A stretch of DNA of 64,000 bases from an uncultured Elusimicrobiales bacterium (GCA_944324675.1 CALUXE010000004.1:62001-126000); one strand, 5' to 3'; counted from the first letter of the stretch, positions 23,800-32,389 are shown. The notes: generated by a model not told the origin, from the letters alone. A program made the numbers and translations.

Positions 23800-25449
23800 A
23801 TGAAAGTCAGTTACAATAAATCGGCTGAGGAAATAATAAATAAAGGTTTAGCTAAATTGGAAAGCGTGGATTTCACGGCGCGTTTATACAAGCACGACGC
23901 TTCTTTGTGGAAGAGCGAAGAAGCTCACACCAAGATAATAAACAATTCTCTCGGCTGGACGGAAGTTTACGATTGGACTTTGCAAAGACTTCCCGAAATA
24001 AAGAATTTCGCCGAAGAGGCAAAAAAGGAATTTGACCACGTCGTTTTAATGGGTATGGGCGGCAGCAGCTTGGCGCCGGAAGTGTTAAGGGTGATTTTCG
24101 GCAAGAGCGAGGGCTGGCCCGAACTTTTGGTGTTGGACAGCACCAACCCCGACTGGGTATCGTCCGTAAGAAGCAAAATTGATCCCGCAAAGACTTTATT
24201 TATATTTGCCAGCAAATCCGGCGGTACGGTTGAGCCTTCCTCGCAGTTTGCATATTTCTATGACGAGGTAAGCAAAGTAAAGCAGAACGCGGGCGATAAT
24301 TTCATCGCTATAACCGATCCCGGCACGGGTCTTGAAACCTTGGCGACGGAAAAGAAATTCAGAAAAATATTTATCAACAAATCCGACATCGGCGGCAGAT
24401 TTTCTGCCTTGTCGTTTTTTGGTATGGTTCCGGCGGCTTTAAGCGGTATTGACGTGGAGAAAATTTTGCTTTCAGCCAAACAAGCCGGCGAAGAATTTAA
24501 GAACGATAAGGCGAGCGCGGCCGTTAAGTTGGGCGCATTGATGGGCGGCGCTTACGCCGAGGGCAAGGATAAACTTACTTTGGTAATGCCTTCCTCGATA
24601 GAAGTATTCGGTTTGTGGGTGGAACAGCTTGTAGCGGAATCCACGGGCAAGGAAGATAAGGGCGTAGTGCCGGTGGCGGGCGAGAAGCTGCATAAAGGTT
24701 TTGATTATAAATCCGACAGGATATTTGCGGGCATATCGTGCGATTGCGCCTGCTCAAAGGCGATAGCGGAAGAAAAGGAAGCTCTTAAGCAATCCGCGCA
24801 TCCGTTCTTTGAAGCGGAAATGAAGGACAAATACGCCATAGGTTCAATGTTCCTGTTGTGGGAAGTGGCTACGGCGGCGTGCGGCGCGCTTATGGGTATT
24901 GATCCTTTTGATCAGCCCAATGTCCAGGCAGCCAAGACGATAGCCAAGAATTTGCTTAACGATTTGGCCGCGGGCAAAACTTCCGAGGAAACTTACCTGG
25001 ATATAATCGTATCGGACAATTTGAAAGGGAAAGTAAATTTGGCGACTTTGGGCGCGGACATAAAAAAGGTTTTAAGCGGCAACGATTATCTGGCGATACT
25101 GCCTTATGTGCACAACAGCAAGGCGGCGGACGAGCTTTTCTCCGCGATAAGAGACGGCTTTTTGACCGCCAGCAAGCACGCGGTATTGTTCGGATACGGG
25201 CCCAGATATTTACACTCCACCGGCCAGCTGCACAAAGGCGACGGCAATAACGGGGTGTTTCTGATAATCTCGGCCGACGCCGACAACGACGTGAAAATAC
25301 CCGGCGCGGCGTACGGTTTTAAGGATTTGGTAAACGCGCAGGCGTTGGGGGATTTCAAAGCGCTCGCGGAGAAGGGCAGAAGAGTGATAAAAGTACACGT
25401 AAGGAAGCCGGTTCTCGCGGGGCTGGAGAAGTTAAAAGAAGTGTTGTAA
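23800..25449 (+). CDS. pgi: Glucose-6-phosphate isomerase, of the type found fused to transaldolase
   Basis: 549 residues. Two SIS domains typical of phosphoglucose isomerase are visible: VVLMGMGGSSLAPEV (about 81-95) and the ASKSGGT...E loop (about 135-145), then GGRFSALSFFG (about 197-207) and a C-terminal HSTGQLHKGDG (about 470). The sequence style (e.g. SLGWTEVYDW, LDSTNPDW) is that of the isomerase half of bacterial Tal-Pgi fusion proteins rather than classic PGI; here the transaldolase half is absent and the protein starts cleanly at its own ATG. It converts glucose-6-phosphate and fructose-6-phosphate in glycolysis or gluconeogenesis. Confidence 0.93.
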   Translation: MKVSYNKSAEEIINKGLAKLESVDFTARLYKHDASLWKSEEAHTKIINNSLGWTEVYDWTLQRLPEIKNFAEEAKKEFDHVVLMGMGGSSLAPEVLRVIFGKSEGWPELLVLDSTNPDWVSSVRSKIDPAKTLFIFASKSGGTVEPSSQFAYFYDEVSKVKQNAGDNFIAITDPGTGLETLATEKKFRKIFINKSDIGGRFSALSFFGMVPAALSGIDVEKILLSAKQAGEEFKNDKASAAVKLGALMGGAYAEGKDKLTLVMPSSIEVFGLWVEQLVAESTGKEDKGVVPVAGEKLHKGFDYKSDRIFAGISCDCACSKAIAEEKEALKQSAHPFFEAEMKDKYAIGSMFLLWEVATAACGALMGIDPFDQPNVQAAKTIAKNLLNDLAAGKTSEETYLDIIVSDNLKGKVNLATLGADIKKVLSGNDYLAILPYVHNSKAADELFSAIRDGFLTASKHAVLFGYGPRYLHSTGQLHKGDGNNGVFLIISADADNDVKIPGAAYGFKDLVNAQALGDFKALAEKGRRVIKVHVRKPVLAGLEKLKEVL

Positions 25450-25459
25450 GGGGAGTAAG

Positions 25460-25888
25460 ATGGTAATGGCAAAGACGAAGAAGATAATAAAAGAGACTAT
25501 CGGCAAGGGCAAAACTCTTCTGAAAAAGAAAACGACAAGTATAAGCAAGAAGAGCTGTTCGAGCGATAAGTCTAAATCGACCAAAGCGGTAAAAGCGGCG
25601 GCCGAAGAAAAAGTAAAGACAAGCAAGGATATTTGCATAGATTATCCTATGAACAATGATACCGTATTTTGCGGTCATTATTGCTTTAGGCTTGGCAGTT
25701 TAAGAGATGTACCTTATATGCGCATATCAATAAACGGAGGCCCGTGGCAGGAGTGCAGAAGGGCCAACGGTTATTGGTGGTTCGACTGGTGGAATTTCCA
25801 GACGGGCAGTTTTACGGCGGAGGCTTGCTCCGAGATAGACGGCAAAACCGTAAAGACTGCAAAACGGAAATTCAAAGTTACTTTATAG
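25460..25888 (+). CDS. Unknown protein: lysine-rich N-terminus plus a compact beta-type domain
   Basis: 142 residues, no named family. Residues 1-58 are very rich in lysine, serine and threonine, predicted disordered, and possibly nucleic-acid- or envelope-binding. From about 60 a compact domain follows with an Ig-like or carbohydrate-binding appearance: DYPMNNDTVFCGHYCFRLG, MRISINGGPWQECR and a very aromatic GYWWFDWWNF. No signal peptide. An alternative start two codons downstream (25466) is equally possible; GGGGAG precedes both. It lies 10 bases after pgi. The miaB start follows its stop by 8 bases. Confidence 0.55.
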   Translation: MVMAKTKKIIKETIGKGKTLLKKKTTSISKKSCSSDKSKSTKAVKAAAEEKVKTSKDICIDYPMNNDTVFCGHYCFRLGSLRDVPYMRISINGGPWQECRRANGYWWFDWWNFQTGSFTAEACSEIDGKTVKTAKRKFKVTL

Positions 25889-25896
25889 GACATAAC

Positions 25897-27123
25897 TTGA
25901 AACTCGTATACATACAAACCTTTGGCTGCCAGATGAATACGGCCGACTCCGAAGAGATGATGCTGGCTCTGGCGGCCAGGGGTTGTTTTATTTGTGAAGA
26001 TTTGAATAAGGCCGATATAGTCCTTATAAACACATGCACTATAAGGGAGCATGCGGAGCATAAGGCATTATCTTTGCTGGGGCGGCTTCGCAAGTGGAAG
26101 GAAGGAAAAGCGGGGCGGATAATAATTTTCGCCGGATGTGCGGCCCAGCGTTTGGGCGCGGGCGTAAGGGGGAAATTCCCTCACGTGGATATAGTATGCG
26201 GCGCAAAGAGCATTGACGATTTTGACAAAATTTTAGATAAATCGGGGCTTTTCGGCTCGGATAAGAGTGCGGGCAAGTCGGCGGCTTTAAATTCCCCGAT
26301 AGCTTTGGTAAACATAATGCGGGGCTGCAGCTGTAAATGTTCTTACTGTATAGTGCCGTATGTGAGGGGGGAGGCGTTCTCTTTGGATTTTGACGCCGTA
26401 CTTAAAGAAATAGAAGGTAAACTTTCTTTAGGGGCAAAAGAAATAGTTTTGCTGGGCCAGACGGTAAACGCTTATAATTACAAGGGCAAGACCTTTGCCG
26501 ATTTGTTAAGAGCGGCATTAAAGCTGGAAGGCTTGGACAGGCTGCGCTATTTAAGCCCGCACCCTCTTTTTATAACGGAGGAAGTGGCGGAAATAATGGC
26601 CTCGGAGCCGAAGATGTCCAAGCATTTGCATTTGCCTGTGCAAAGCGGAAGCGACAAAGTATTAAAGGATATGAAGCGCGGATACGGGCGCAGCGAGTTC
26701 TTGGAAAAGATAGCTCTTTTAAGGCGCGGCGGCATTAACGTAACTACGGATATAATAGTAGGCTATCCGACCGAAACGGAGGAGGATTTCAAGCAGACCT
26801 TGAGCCTGGTAGACGAATGTAAATTCGGTGGGGCTTATTGTTTTAAATTTTCGCCAAGGTTTGGTACGCCGGCCTTTTCGCTTAAGGAACTGCCTAAAGA
26901 GGAAGTGGAAAAACGGCTTGATATTTTGTTAAATAAGGTAAAGGAAAACGCCAAAGCCGCCTATAAAGCGCAGGAAGGGCGGGCTGAACGGGTTCTTATG
27001 GAAGATACGCATAACGGGCGTACTTTAAGCAATTTTTGGGTTAAGACGGAAGCCTCGTATAAAGCGGGCGAAGTGGTAACCTTAACTATAAAAAAAGCGC
27101 AGGAAAGCATATTATTGGCGTAA
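25897..27123 (+). CDS. miaB: tRNA-2-methylthio-N6-dimethylallyladenosine synthase (MiaB)
   Basis: 408 residues from a TTG at 25897, chosen because AGGA lies 6 bases upstream and homology begins at KLVYIQTFGCQMN. An in-frame ATG at 25744 would run through the preceding gene and is rejected. Domains in order: MTTase N-terminal domain with cysteines C10 (FGCQMN), one near 45 (INTCTIRE) and one near 81 (FAGCAAQ) for the auxiliary cluster; a radical-SAM core with CSCKCSYC near 147; and a C-terminal TRAM domain (about 350-405). It adds the methylthio group to i6A37, made by MiaA. miaA follows 550 bases later, so both steps of ms2i6A37 are here. Confidence 0.92.
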   Translation: MKLVYIQTFGCQMNTADSEEMMLALAARGCFICEDLNKADIVLINTCTIREHAEHKALSLLGRLRKWKEGKAGRIIIFAGCAAQRLGAGVRGKFPHVDIVCGAKSIDDFDKILDKSGLFGSDKSAGKSAALNSPIALVNIMRGCSCKCSYCIVPYVRGEAFSLDFDAVLKEIEGKLSLGAKEIVLLGQTVNAYNYKGKTFADLLRAALKLEGLDRLRYLSPHPLFITEEVAEIMASEPKMSKHLHLPVQSGSDKVLKDMKRGYGRSEFLEKIALLRRGGINVTTDIIVGYPTETEEDFKQTLSLVDECKFGGAYCFKFSPRFGTPAFSLKELPKEEVEKRLDILLNKVKENAKAAYKAQEGRAERVLMEDTHNGRTLSNFWVKTEASYKAGEVVTLTIKKAQESILLA

Positions 27124-27132
27124 GGGGGCGCT

Positions 27133-27600
27133 ATGGCAGAAGAAAAGAAATTTGTGGAACGCAGGAAACACCAGAGGGTTCCCGTAATCAACAATATAGT
27201 GGAACCGATAGATTTGATATATACCGACGACGCTACTGGCGAGAAGGTGGAGGTCGCTGCGGTATTGGCGGATTTGTCTTCCAGCGGTATGAGGATAGTT
27301 TCGTTTTTAAAGGCGCCGGTATCGGGCGATATGCAAATAAGAATGCAGCTGCCGTTCATCGGGAAGTTTGAGGTTGAAGCCAAGACTAGCTGGATTAGGC
27401 AGAAAGGGCCCGTATATACCATAGGCATACAATTTATAAAGATAGCGCCCGCCGTGGCCGCCAAGATAGAAGCTATGGCAAACGATTATGCCGACTGCAA
27501 TACCAGAATATTGCTTAAGCTGCCCGAAGTCTGCGTGCCGAATTGCAAGTGCGCGCCCGTATGCAGCAAACTGCATAAGGATTTAACTTTGCACAAATAG
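27133..27600 (+). CDS. PilZ-domain protein with a C-terminal cysteine cluster
   Basis: 155 residues. The PilZ c-di-GMP-binding signature is intact: ERRKHQR near 8-14 supplies the RxxxR motif and DLSSSG near 48-53 the (D/N)xSxxG motif. The beta-barrel follows to about residue 110. It therefore probably binds cyclic di-GMP. The tail holds CVPNCKCAPVC (about 137-147), four closely spaced cysteines that could bind metal or an iron-sulphur cluster; this is not part of the usual PilZ domain. It lies 9 bases after miaB and is followed by a terminator-like hairpin before miaA. The effector target is unknown. Confidence 0.85.
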   Translation: MAEEKKFVERRKHQRVPVINNIVEPIDLIYTDDATGEKVEVAAVLADLSSSGMRIVSFLKAPVSGDMQIRMQLPFIGKFEVEAKTSWIRQKGPVYTIGIQFIKIAPAVAAKIEAMANDYADCNTRILLKLPEVCVPNCKCAPVCSKLHKDLTLHK

Positions 27601-27625
27601 CTTTTAAAGAGCGGAAACATATTTG

Positions 27626-27657
27626 CAAAACACCGTTTTTATAACGGTGTTTTGTTT
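27626..27657 (+). terminator. Terminator-like hairpin between the PilZ gene and miaA
   Basis: Twelve-bp perfect stem CAAAACACCGTT / AACGGTGTTTTG with a TTTAT loop, followed by TTTG. It begins 26 bases after the PilZ stop and ends about 15 bases before the miaA start, so it may act as an attenuator for miaA-hflX; no separate promoter was seen after it. Confidence 0.7.
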
Positions 27658-27672
27658 GATAAGGGAATATTT

Positions 27673-28623
27673 ATGAACAAAGAAAATCTGCCGATAATAA
27701 TAGCTGGCCCTACGGCCAGCGGTAAGACTGGCGCGGCTTTGGCGCTTGCGAAAATAAGCGGCGGGGAGATAATCTCGGTGGATTCGCGGCAGGTGTATAA
27801 ATTTATAAACGCGGGCACCGCCGCGCCTAAAGGCGAATGGCAGGGCGGATTTTATAAAGTTGACGGTATAAAATATCATTTGGTTGATTTTTTGGATTTA
27901 AACGAGGTTTTTGACGTCTCCCGTTTTTGTCGCGCCTCCGAAGATATTACGTCGGGCAGAACGGGGACGCAATTTATTTTCGCGGGCGGGACGGGAATGT
28001 ATATGCAAGGCTATTTTTCGGGTATGGACAAATTGCCCGAAGGGGCCCCCGCAATCAGGGCGGAACTTGCCGCCTTGGCTGAGGAAAAGGGGCGGGAATA
28101 TTTACATAAAATGCTGGCCTCTTTTGATGAGGCCAGCGCTTCGGCTATACCGGCAGGCAATATACACCGCGTGATAAGAGCGATAGAACTTTACAGGCTT
28201 ACGGGCAAACCCGCCTCCGTTTTGAGAACCGGCAAATATAAGGCAGAGTTCCCTAAAGAAAAAGTTTTGGCTTTTTATATGGATTGGGAGCGGGACGAGC
28301 TTGAAAAACGCATTATAAGCAGAACGCAGGCCATTTTTGAACCTATGGCAGAGGAAACGCAATCGGTTTTAAAGAAGGGATATAAGCGTGATTGCCCCGG
28401 TCTTAAGAGTTTAGGTTATCGGGAAGTATTGGAGTACATAGACGGCAAAATAGGAAAGCGGGAAGCTCTGGAGAAAATAATTATTCTTACCAGGCAATAC
28501 GCCAAACGCCAGCGCACCTGGTTTAGGCGCTATGACGATATTATAAGGATAAAATGTTCGTCGGATAAGAGCGAGGCGGATATCGCCAAAGAGATTTTAT
28601 TATGGAAAGAGCGGCGGTTGTAA
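27673..28623 (+). CDS. miaA: tRNA dimethylallyltransferase (MiaA)
   Basis: 316 residues. The ATG at 27673 is preceded by AAGGGA 7 bases upstream, better than the in-frame TTG at 27652, which lies within the hairpin region. Seen: the P-loop AGPTASGKT (about 12-20), SVDSRQVYKFINAGTA (about 36-51) and FAGGTGMYMQ (about 106). The end has TRQYAKRQRTWFRR, which binds the tRNA. It transfers a dimethylallyl group to A37 of tRNAs reading UNN codons; MiaB upstream then methylthiolates the product. Its end overlaps hflX by 22 bases, a miaA-hflX pairing also known from enterobacteria. Confidence 0.95.
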   Translation: MNKENLPIIIAGPTASGKTGAALALAKISGGEIISVDSRQVYKFINAGTAAPKGEWQGGFYKVDGIKYHLVDFLDLNEVFDVSRFCRASEDITSGRTGTQFIFAGGTGMYMQGYFSGMDKLPEGAPAIRAELAALAEEKGREYLHKMLASFDEASASAIPAGNIHRVIRAIELYRLTGKPASVLRTGKYKAEFPKEKVLAFYMDWERDELEKRIISRTQAIFEPMAEETQSVLKKGYKRDCPGLKSLGYREVLEYIDGKIGKREALEKIIILTRQYAKRQRTWFRRYDDIIRIKCSSDKSEADIAKEILLWKERRL

Positions 28624-29843
28624 GCGTAAGGTTAAAAAGCGATTTTGGCAAAGACAGCTCTGTCGCGGAGTTGATAAGGCTTTGCGACACCGCGGGCTGC
28701 GAAGTGGCGGAATGTTTTAACGTACGTATGGAAAATTATAATCCGGCTATGTATATCGGCAAGGGCAAGGCGGAGGAATTGGGGCTTTACGTGGCGGAGA
28801 ACGAAATAGACGCCGTAGTTTTCAACGAGGATATAACGCCCGCCCAGCAGAAGAATTTGGAGGAGGCGATCCCTTGTAAAATCATAGACAGGACCCGTCT
28901 TATATTGGATATATTTGCGGCCCGCGCCCGCACGAAAGAGGGGCGTTTGCAGGTGGAGCTGGCCCAGCTTAATTACCTGTTGCCGCGCCTAAGCGGGCGC
29001 GGCGCGGCTATGATGCAGCAAAAGGGCGGCATAGGCATGCGCGGGCCCGGCGAAAGGAAGTTGGAATATGACCGCCGTAAGATCCGCAAGAGAATAGCCA
29101 AACTGGAAGAAGATATCGCTGCCGTTCAGCGCGAGCGCGGCGTTAGGAGGTGTCAAAGGACGGCGGTACCCGTCCCACAGATAGCTTTGACGGGTTATAC
29201 CAATGCCGGAAAAAGCACTTTGCTTAACGCTCTTACAAAGAAAGAGGCTGCTTATGCCGACGATAAACTCTTTGCTACTTTGGACCCGACAAGCCGCAAA
29301 GTCCACTTCCCCAGTGGGATAAATATGGTATTTACCGATACCGTAGGTTTTATACAGAAGCTGCCGCATAGTTTGGTATCGGCGTTTCGGGCGACTTTGG
29401 AAGAAACGAAATTCGCCGATTTGGTGCTCCATGTTGCGGACGCTTCTTCCGAAGAAATTGAAGAACATTCCGCCACAGTGCTGAGCATTTTAAACGAAAT
29501 CAACCCCGAAGGGGGGGAAATATTGCGAGTTTTCAATAAATGCGACGCTCTGGGGCCGCTTAAATTGAACGCTTTGAAGAAGCGCTTTGAGGACGCGGTG
29601 TTTATATCGGCCAAGACAGGAGAGGGCTTTGACGAACTGTTTAAAAGGGTGGAGGAGATAATCGCCCGCAGATGGAAAAGACGCCTCTTAAAAATCCCTT
29701 ATGACAAAAACTATCTGATAAAAGAAATATATTCCCGCGGATTGGTGCTATCCCGCAGCGATACGCCCGACGGCACGGAGCTTTATTTTATGGCGACGGA
29801 AGGCAATTGGCAATCGGTAAAAAAGAAGCTACTTGTTGCCTAA
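28602..29843 (+). CDS. hflX: GTPase HflX (ribosome-associated)
   Basis: 413 residues. An N-terminal HflX domain (about 1-185) with GKGKAEEL and the glycine-rich linker GGIGMRGPGE is followed by a TRAFAC GTPase domain: G1 GYTNAGKST (about 197), G2/G3 region DPTSRK and DTVGFIQKLP (about 225-255), G4 NKCD (about 311). A short C-terminal domain follows. HflX binds the ribosome and helps split stalled 70S particles under stress. It overlaps miaA by 22 bases. Its last 15 bases overlap, tail to tail, the end of the minus-strand protease gene. Confidence 0.95.
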   Translation: MERAAVVSVRLKSDFGKDSSVAELIRLCDTAGCEVAECFNVRMENYNPAMYIGKGKAEELGLYVAENEIDAVVFNEDITPAQQKNLEEAIPCKIIDRTRLILDIFAARARTKEGRLQVELAQLNYLLPRLSGRGAAMMQQKGGIGMRGPGERKLEYDRRKIRKRIAKLEEDIAAVQRERGVRRCQRTAVPVPQIALTGYTNAGKSTLLNALTKKEAAYADDKLFATLDPTSRKVHFPSGINMVFTDTVGFIQKLPHSLVSAFRATLEETKFADLVLHVADASSEEIEEHSATVLSILNEINPEGGEILRVFNKCDALGPLKLNALKKRFEDAVFISAKTGEGFDELFKRVEEIIARRWKRRLLKIPYDKNYLIKEIYSRGLVLSRSDTPDGTELYFMATEGNWQSVKKKLLVA

Positions 29844-30794
29844 ATTTACGGTATCCAAAAGATTAAGCAATTCTTTCTGTCTGGCATTAAGGCCGCCCCA
29901 GTATTTGGGGTCGGCTTCTATATAGGCGAAGGCGCCGACATGCTCATGTATAAAATCGACGACCTCCCGGTCAAAGGCGCTTAAATAGACTATGCCTACG
30001 GGATCATACTTCTTTGTCTTTTGGTTGTATATTCCTACGGTTCCTATCGCCGATACTATCGCGGCCAGTTCGCCCGTATTGGTCATTACGCCCGAGCCTG
30101 ATATCCCTTTTATTATGCCGAAGTTTTCCGTAAAGAAAAGTTTTTGCAGGGGGGAGTAAACCAAAGAGTCTTTTGCGTCTAACACCTCCCGCTTTCCGTC
30201 CCATATCGAGATTACCGATATACCCCTGTCCAGTTTTTTGCCTTCTTTTTCCTCTACGATGAGCAAAGGCGGGATATTAGTTCCCTTCACCGCTTTGTAA
30301 TAGAGAGATTCGTTAGGAATTCTCTGGAGAAATTGATCTTCCGTAATCGCTCTTCTTATGGACATATCTTTGTAGACGAGTTTTGTTTCCGAAGGTTTAA
30401 AGTATAGCAAAGCCAAGTCGTAGGAGGAGGAACGTTTATCTAATTTGGCCTTTTTGTGTTTGAATATTTTTGGGGACTGCGGTGTATGGGTTACGGTCAT
30501 ATCGGCTTCGTAAGTGGGGCCGACGATAAGGCGCGCTTGAAAACTGCAATTGTCTCTGCAGGCGTTTTCCACGCAATGCGCGGCGGTAAGAAACCAATGT
30601 TCTTGCAGGCGCACCGCTTGGCATTTGTTGATGTTGCTTTCGCCGTGGCGGTTAAAATTTATCTCGTAGGTATTGCTGAAATCTTCGGCCTCGTTGTAGG
30701 AAGTTTCGTCGCTGACGGAAATAAAACTTACGCCCGCCGCCGCTTGGCGCGAAAGCAAGAGCAGAACGATAAAAAAGAGGGATATCCGTTTCAT
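29829..30794 (-). CDS. Secreted trypsin-like serine protease (paralogue 1)
   Basis: 321 residues. A signal peptide (MKRISLFFIVLLLLSRQAAA) is followed by a chymotrypsin-fold domain. The triad is complete: histidine in FLTAAHC (about 74), aspartate in SSYDLALLY (about 129), serine in GISGSGVM (about 230). The cysteine after the histidine and those in NACRDNC suggest disulphides in the oxidising periplasm or outside. There is no propeptide-like IVGG start, so activation is not trypsin-style. Its closest relative here is the next gene upstream; the two overlap by ATGA and share NTYEIN, KCQAVRL and the same spacing. Substrate unknown. A C-terminal 60-residue extension follows the catalytic domain. 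Confidence 0.87.
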   Translation of the reverse strand: MKRISLFFIVLLLLSRQAAAGVSFISVSDETSYNEAEDFSNTYEINFNRHGESNINKCQAVRLQEHWFLTAAHCVENACRDNCSFQARLIVGPTYEADMTVTHTPQSPKIFKHKKAKLDKRSSSYDLALLYFKPSETKLVYKDMSIRRAITEDQFLQRIPNESLYYKAVKGTNIPPLLIVEEKEGKKLDRGISVISIWDGKREVLDAKDSLVYSPLQKLFFTENFGIIKGISGSGVMTNTGELAAIVSAIGTVGIYNQKTKKYDPVGIVYLSAFDREVVDFIHEHVGAFAYIEADPKYWGGLNARQKELLNLLDTVNLGNK

Positions 30795-31732
30795 AATTCC
30801 ATATTCTCCATATTTTGGGTTAATGCCCGGTATTCGTCCGGTACTACGGCGAAGTAATTAAAATCGGCCTGTTTTACCTTCAAACCTGGAATATGGCTTT
30901 TTAAGAAGGATAATACCGAATTGTCAAAGGTTGAGAACATTGAAAAATCAATGTCTTTTATTTTCGTTCCGCCTTCAGTATTTAAAGTTCTGCGGGTATG
31001 CGCTATTGCCGAAACTACGGCCACCAGTTCGCCGCTGCTCGTTATTACGCCCGACCCCGATATCCCTTGCCTTATGCCGAAGTTGGAAGTATAGAGAAAA
31101 TTATGTTCCGGCGAGAAAAATATATAATCTTCCGAGCTTAAAATCTCTTTATTGTAATCCCATACGGAAGCTACGGCCAAAGCTCTGTTTAGCAATTTTG
31201 GGGTTTGTGTTTTTAAGGATAATATTACGGGAAAATTTATCCCTTCTATCGCCTGATTAAATTCGGCTTTTTGAGAAGCATTTAACTTTTTAAACAAGTC
31301 GTCTTTTGCTATAAGGCGCATATTTTTCTTGTCCTTAAATATGTAGGAAGTTTTTGCGGGGTTAAACCGTATCAGCGCTATATCGTAGGATACTTGATCT
31401 TCTTTTGATTTGCCGTGGAGATAAGCCGCTTTAGAAAGACCGTTGTGTGTGGTGGTCATTTCCATTTCATATTCGTCCGTATTGGCCAGTTTCGCTTTTA
31501 TCGTACATTCAGAATCGCATACCGGCAGCAGGCAATGCGCCGCGGTGATAAACCATTCCTTGTTAAGCCTTACGGCTTGGCATTTTGACTCCTGTTTGTC
31601 GCCAGGTTTATGGACGTTTATCTCGTATGTATTATTATATTGCCGCACATCCATATACTTCTGCGCGTGGGCTCTCTCGGCCGCGCAGAGAAATAGGAAT
31701 AAAGATAAAAAGGCGCTTGAGAATATTCTCAT
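30791..31732 (-). CDS. Secreted trypsin-like serine protease (paralogue 2)
   Basis: 313 residues from the ATG at 31732, chosen because it gives a compact signal peptide (MRIFSSAFLSLFLFLCAAERAHA); an in-frame ATG nine codons upstream (31759) cannot be excluded, and neither has a clear ribosome-binding site. The triad is complete: FITAAHC, SYDIALIRF and GISGSGVIT. It shares with its neighbour the NTYEIN start, KCQAVRLN, a cysteine pair after the histidine (VCDSEC), and the spacing of the triad. The two genes overlap by 4 bases and are translationally coupled, pointing to tandem duplication. Probably the first gene of a two-gene unit; the pentapeptide protein upstream is on the same strand. Confidence 0.87.
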   Translation of the reverse strand: MRIFSSAFLSLFLFLCAAERAHAQKYMDVRQYNNTYEINVHKPGDKQESKCQAVRLNKEWFITAAHCLLPVCDSECTIKAKLANTDEYEMEMTTTHNGLSKAAYLHGKSKEDQVSYDIALIRFNPAKTSYIFKDKKNMRLIAKDDLFKKLNASQKAEFNQAIEGINFPVILSLKTQTPKLLNRALAVASVWDYNKEILSSEDYIFFSPEHNFLYTSNFGIRQGISGSGVITSSGELVAVVSAIAHTRRTLNTEGGTKIKDIDFSMFSTFDNSVLSFLKSHIPGLKVKQADFNYFAVVPDEYRALTQNMENMEL

Positions 31733-31774
31733 AAAAATATGATAACAAAAAGAGTCCATTTTTAGAAGGGCGCT

Positions 31775-32389
31775 TTATTCGTCATAATTTACTATATTAA
31801 CGCCCAAAAGATAGGCTATGTCGGCCGCTTGGAACGGATTTATTTTGCAGCCGATAAGCTCTTTGTGGGAATTGGAAAGAGTTATTCCCGTTATTGTGCT
31901 GGAAGACATATCTATTCCTTTGAGCATAGTTTTAAAGAAATCCGCCCCTGAAAAATCCGCCTTATGAAAAACGATTTTTTTAAGAGAAACCTCACTTAAG
32001 AACGCTTCTTTAAAAGAGGTGTTTTCGGCCTTGCAGTTTTCCCAGGAAGACTCGGAAAAATTGGCGTAATCCAATAGGGCATCTGATATCACGCACTCTT
32101 TAAATACGCTCTTTGTAAAGTTTGCCCCGGTACCTTTGCAGTTTGTAAATTTGCTTTTTTTGAAATACGAATCCGTAAAAACGCAATTTGAAAAATCGCA
32201 CTCTTCAAATACGCAGTTTATGAAATTGGTTTTTGTAAAGCCGCATTCGGAGAATTTGCAACGAAGAAAACAGACTTCGTCAAATTCCAGCCTCGTCATA
32301 TCTTTGCCATGCAGTTCTTCTTCGGATAAGCTTATCCGCTTAATTATATATTCTTGTTCTTTCGCTTCTTTTATACATTCTTTCAGCAT
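31775..32389 (-). CDS. Pentapeptide-repeat protein, Qnr/McbG-like
   Basis: 204 residues with no signal peptide. From about residue 30 to 160 the chain is made of five-residue repeats with a central phenylalanine or leucine and frequent cysteine or asparagine (FINCVFEECDFSNCVF, SGADF and similar), which build a right-handed square helix resembling B-form DNA. The end, GCKINPFQAADIAYLLGV, resembles the C-terminal capping helix of Qnr proteins. Qnr and McbG protect DNA gyrase from inhibitors; most family members have no known role, so this is only a possibility. It lies 43 bases upstream of the protease pair on the same strand. Confidence 0.8.
   Translation of the reverse strand: MLKECIKEAKEQEYIIKRISLSEEELHGKDMTRLEFDEVCFLRCKFSECGFTKTNFINCVFEECDFSNCVFTDSYFKKSKFTNCKGTGANFTKSVFKECVISDALLDYANFSESSWENCKAENTSFKEAFLSEVSLKKIVFHKADFSGADFFKTMLKGIDMSSSTITGITLSNSHKELIGCKINPFQAADIAYLLGVNIVNYDE

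Noticed and set aside
25744-25896. Upstream extension of miaB
   Set aside because: It overlaps the preceding gene in another frame; MiaB homology and the ribosome-binding site place the start at TTG 25897.
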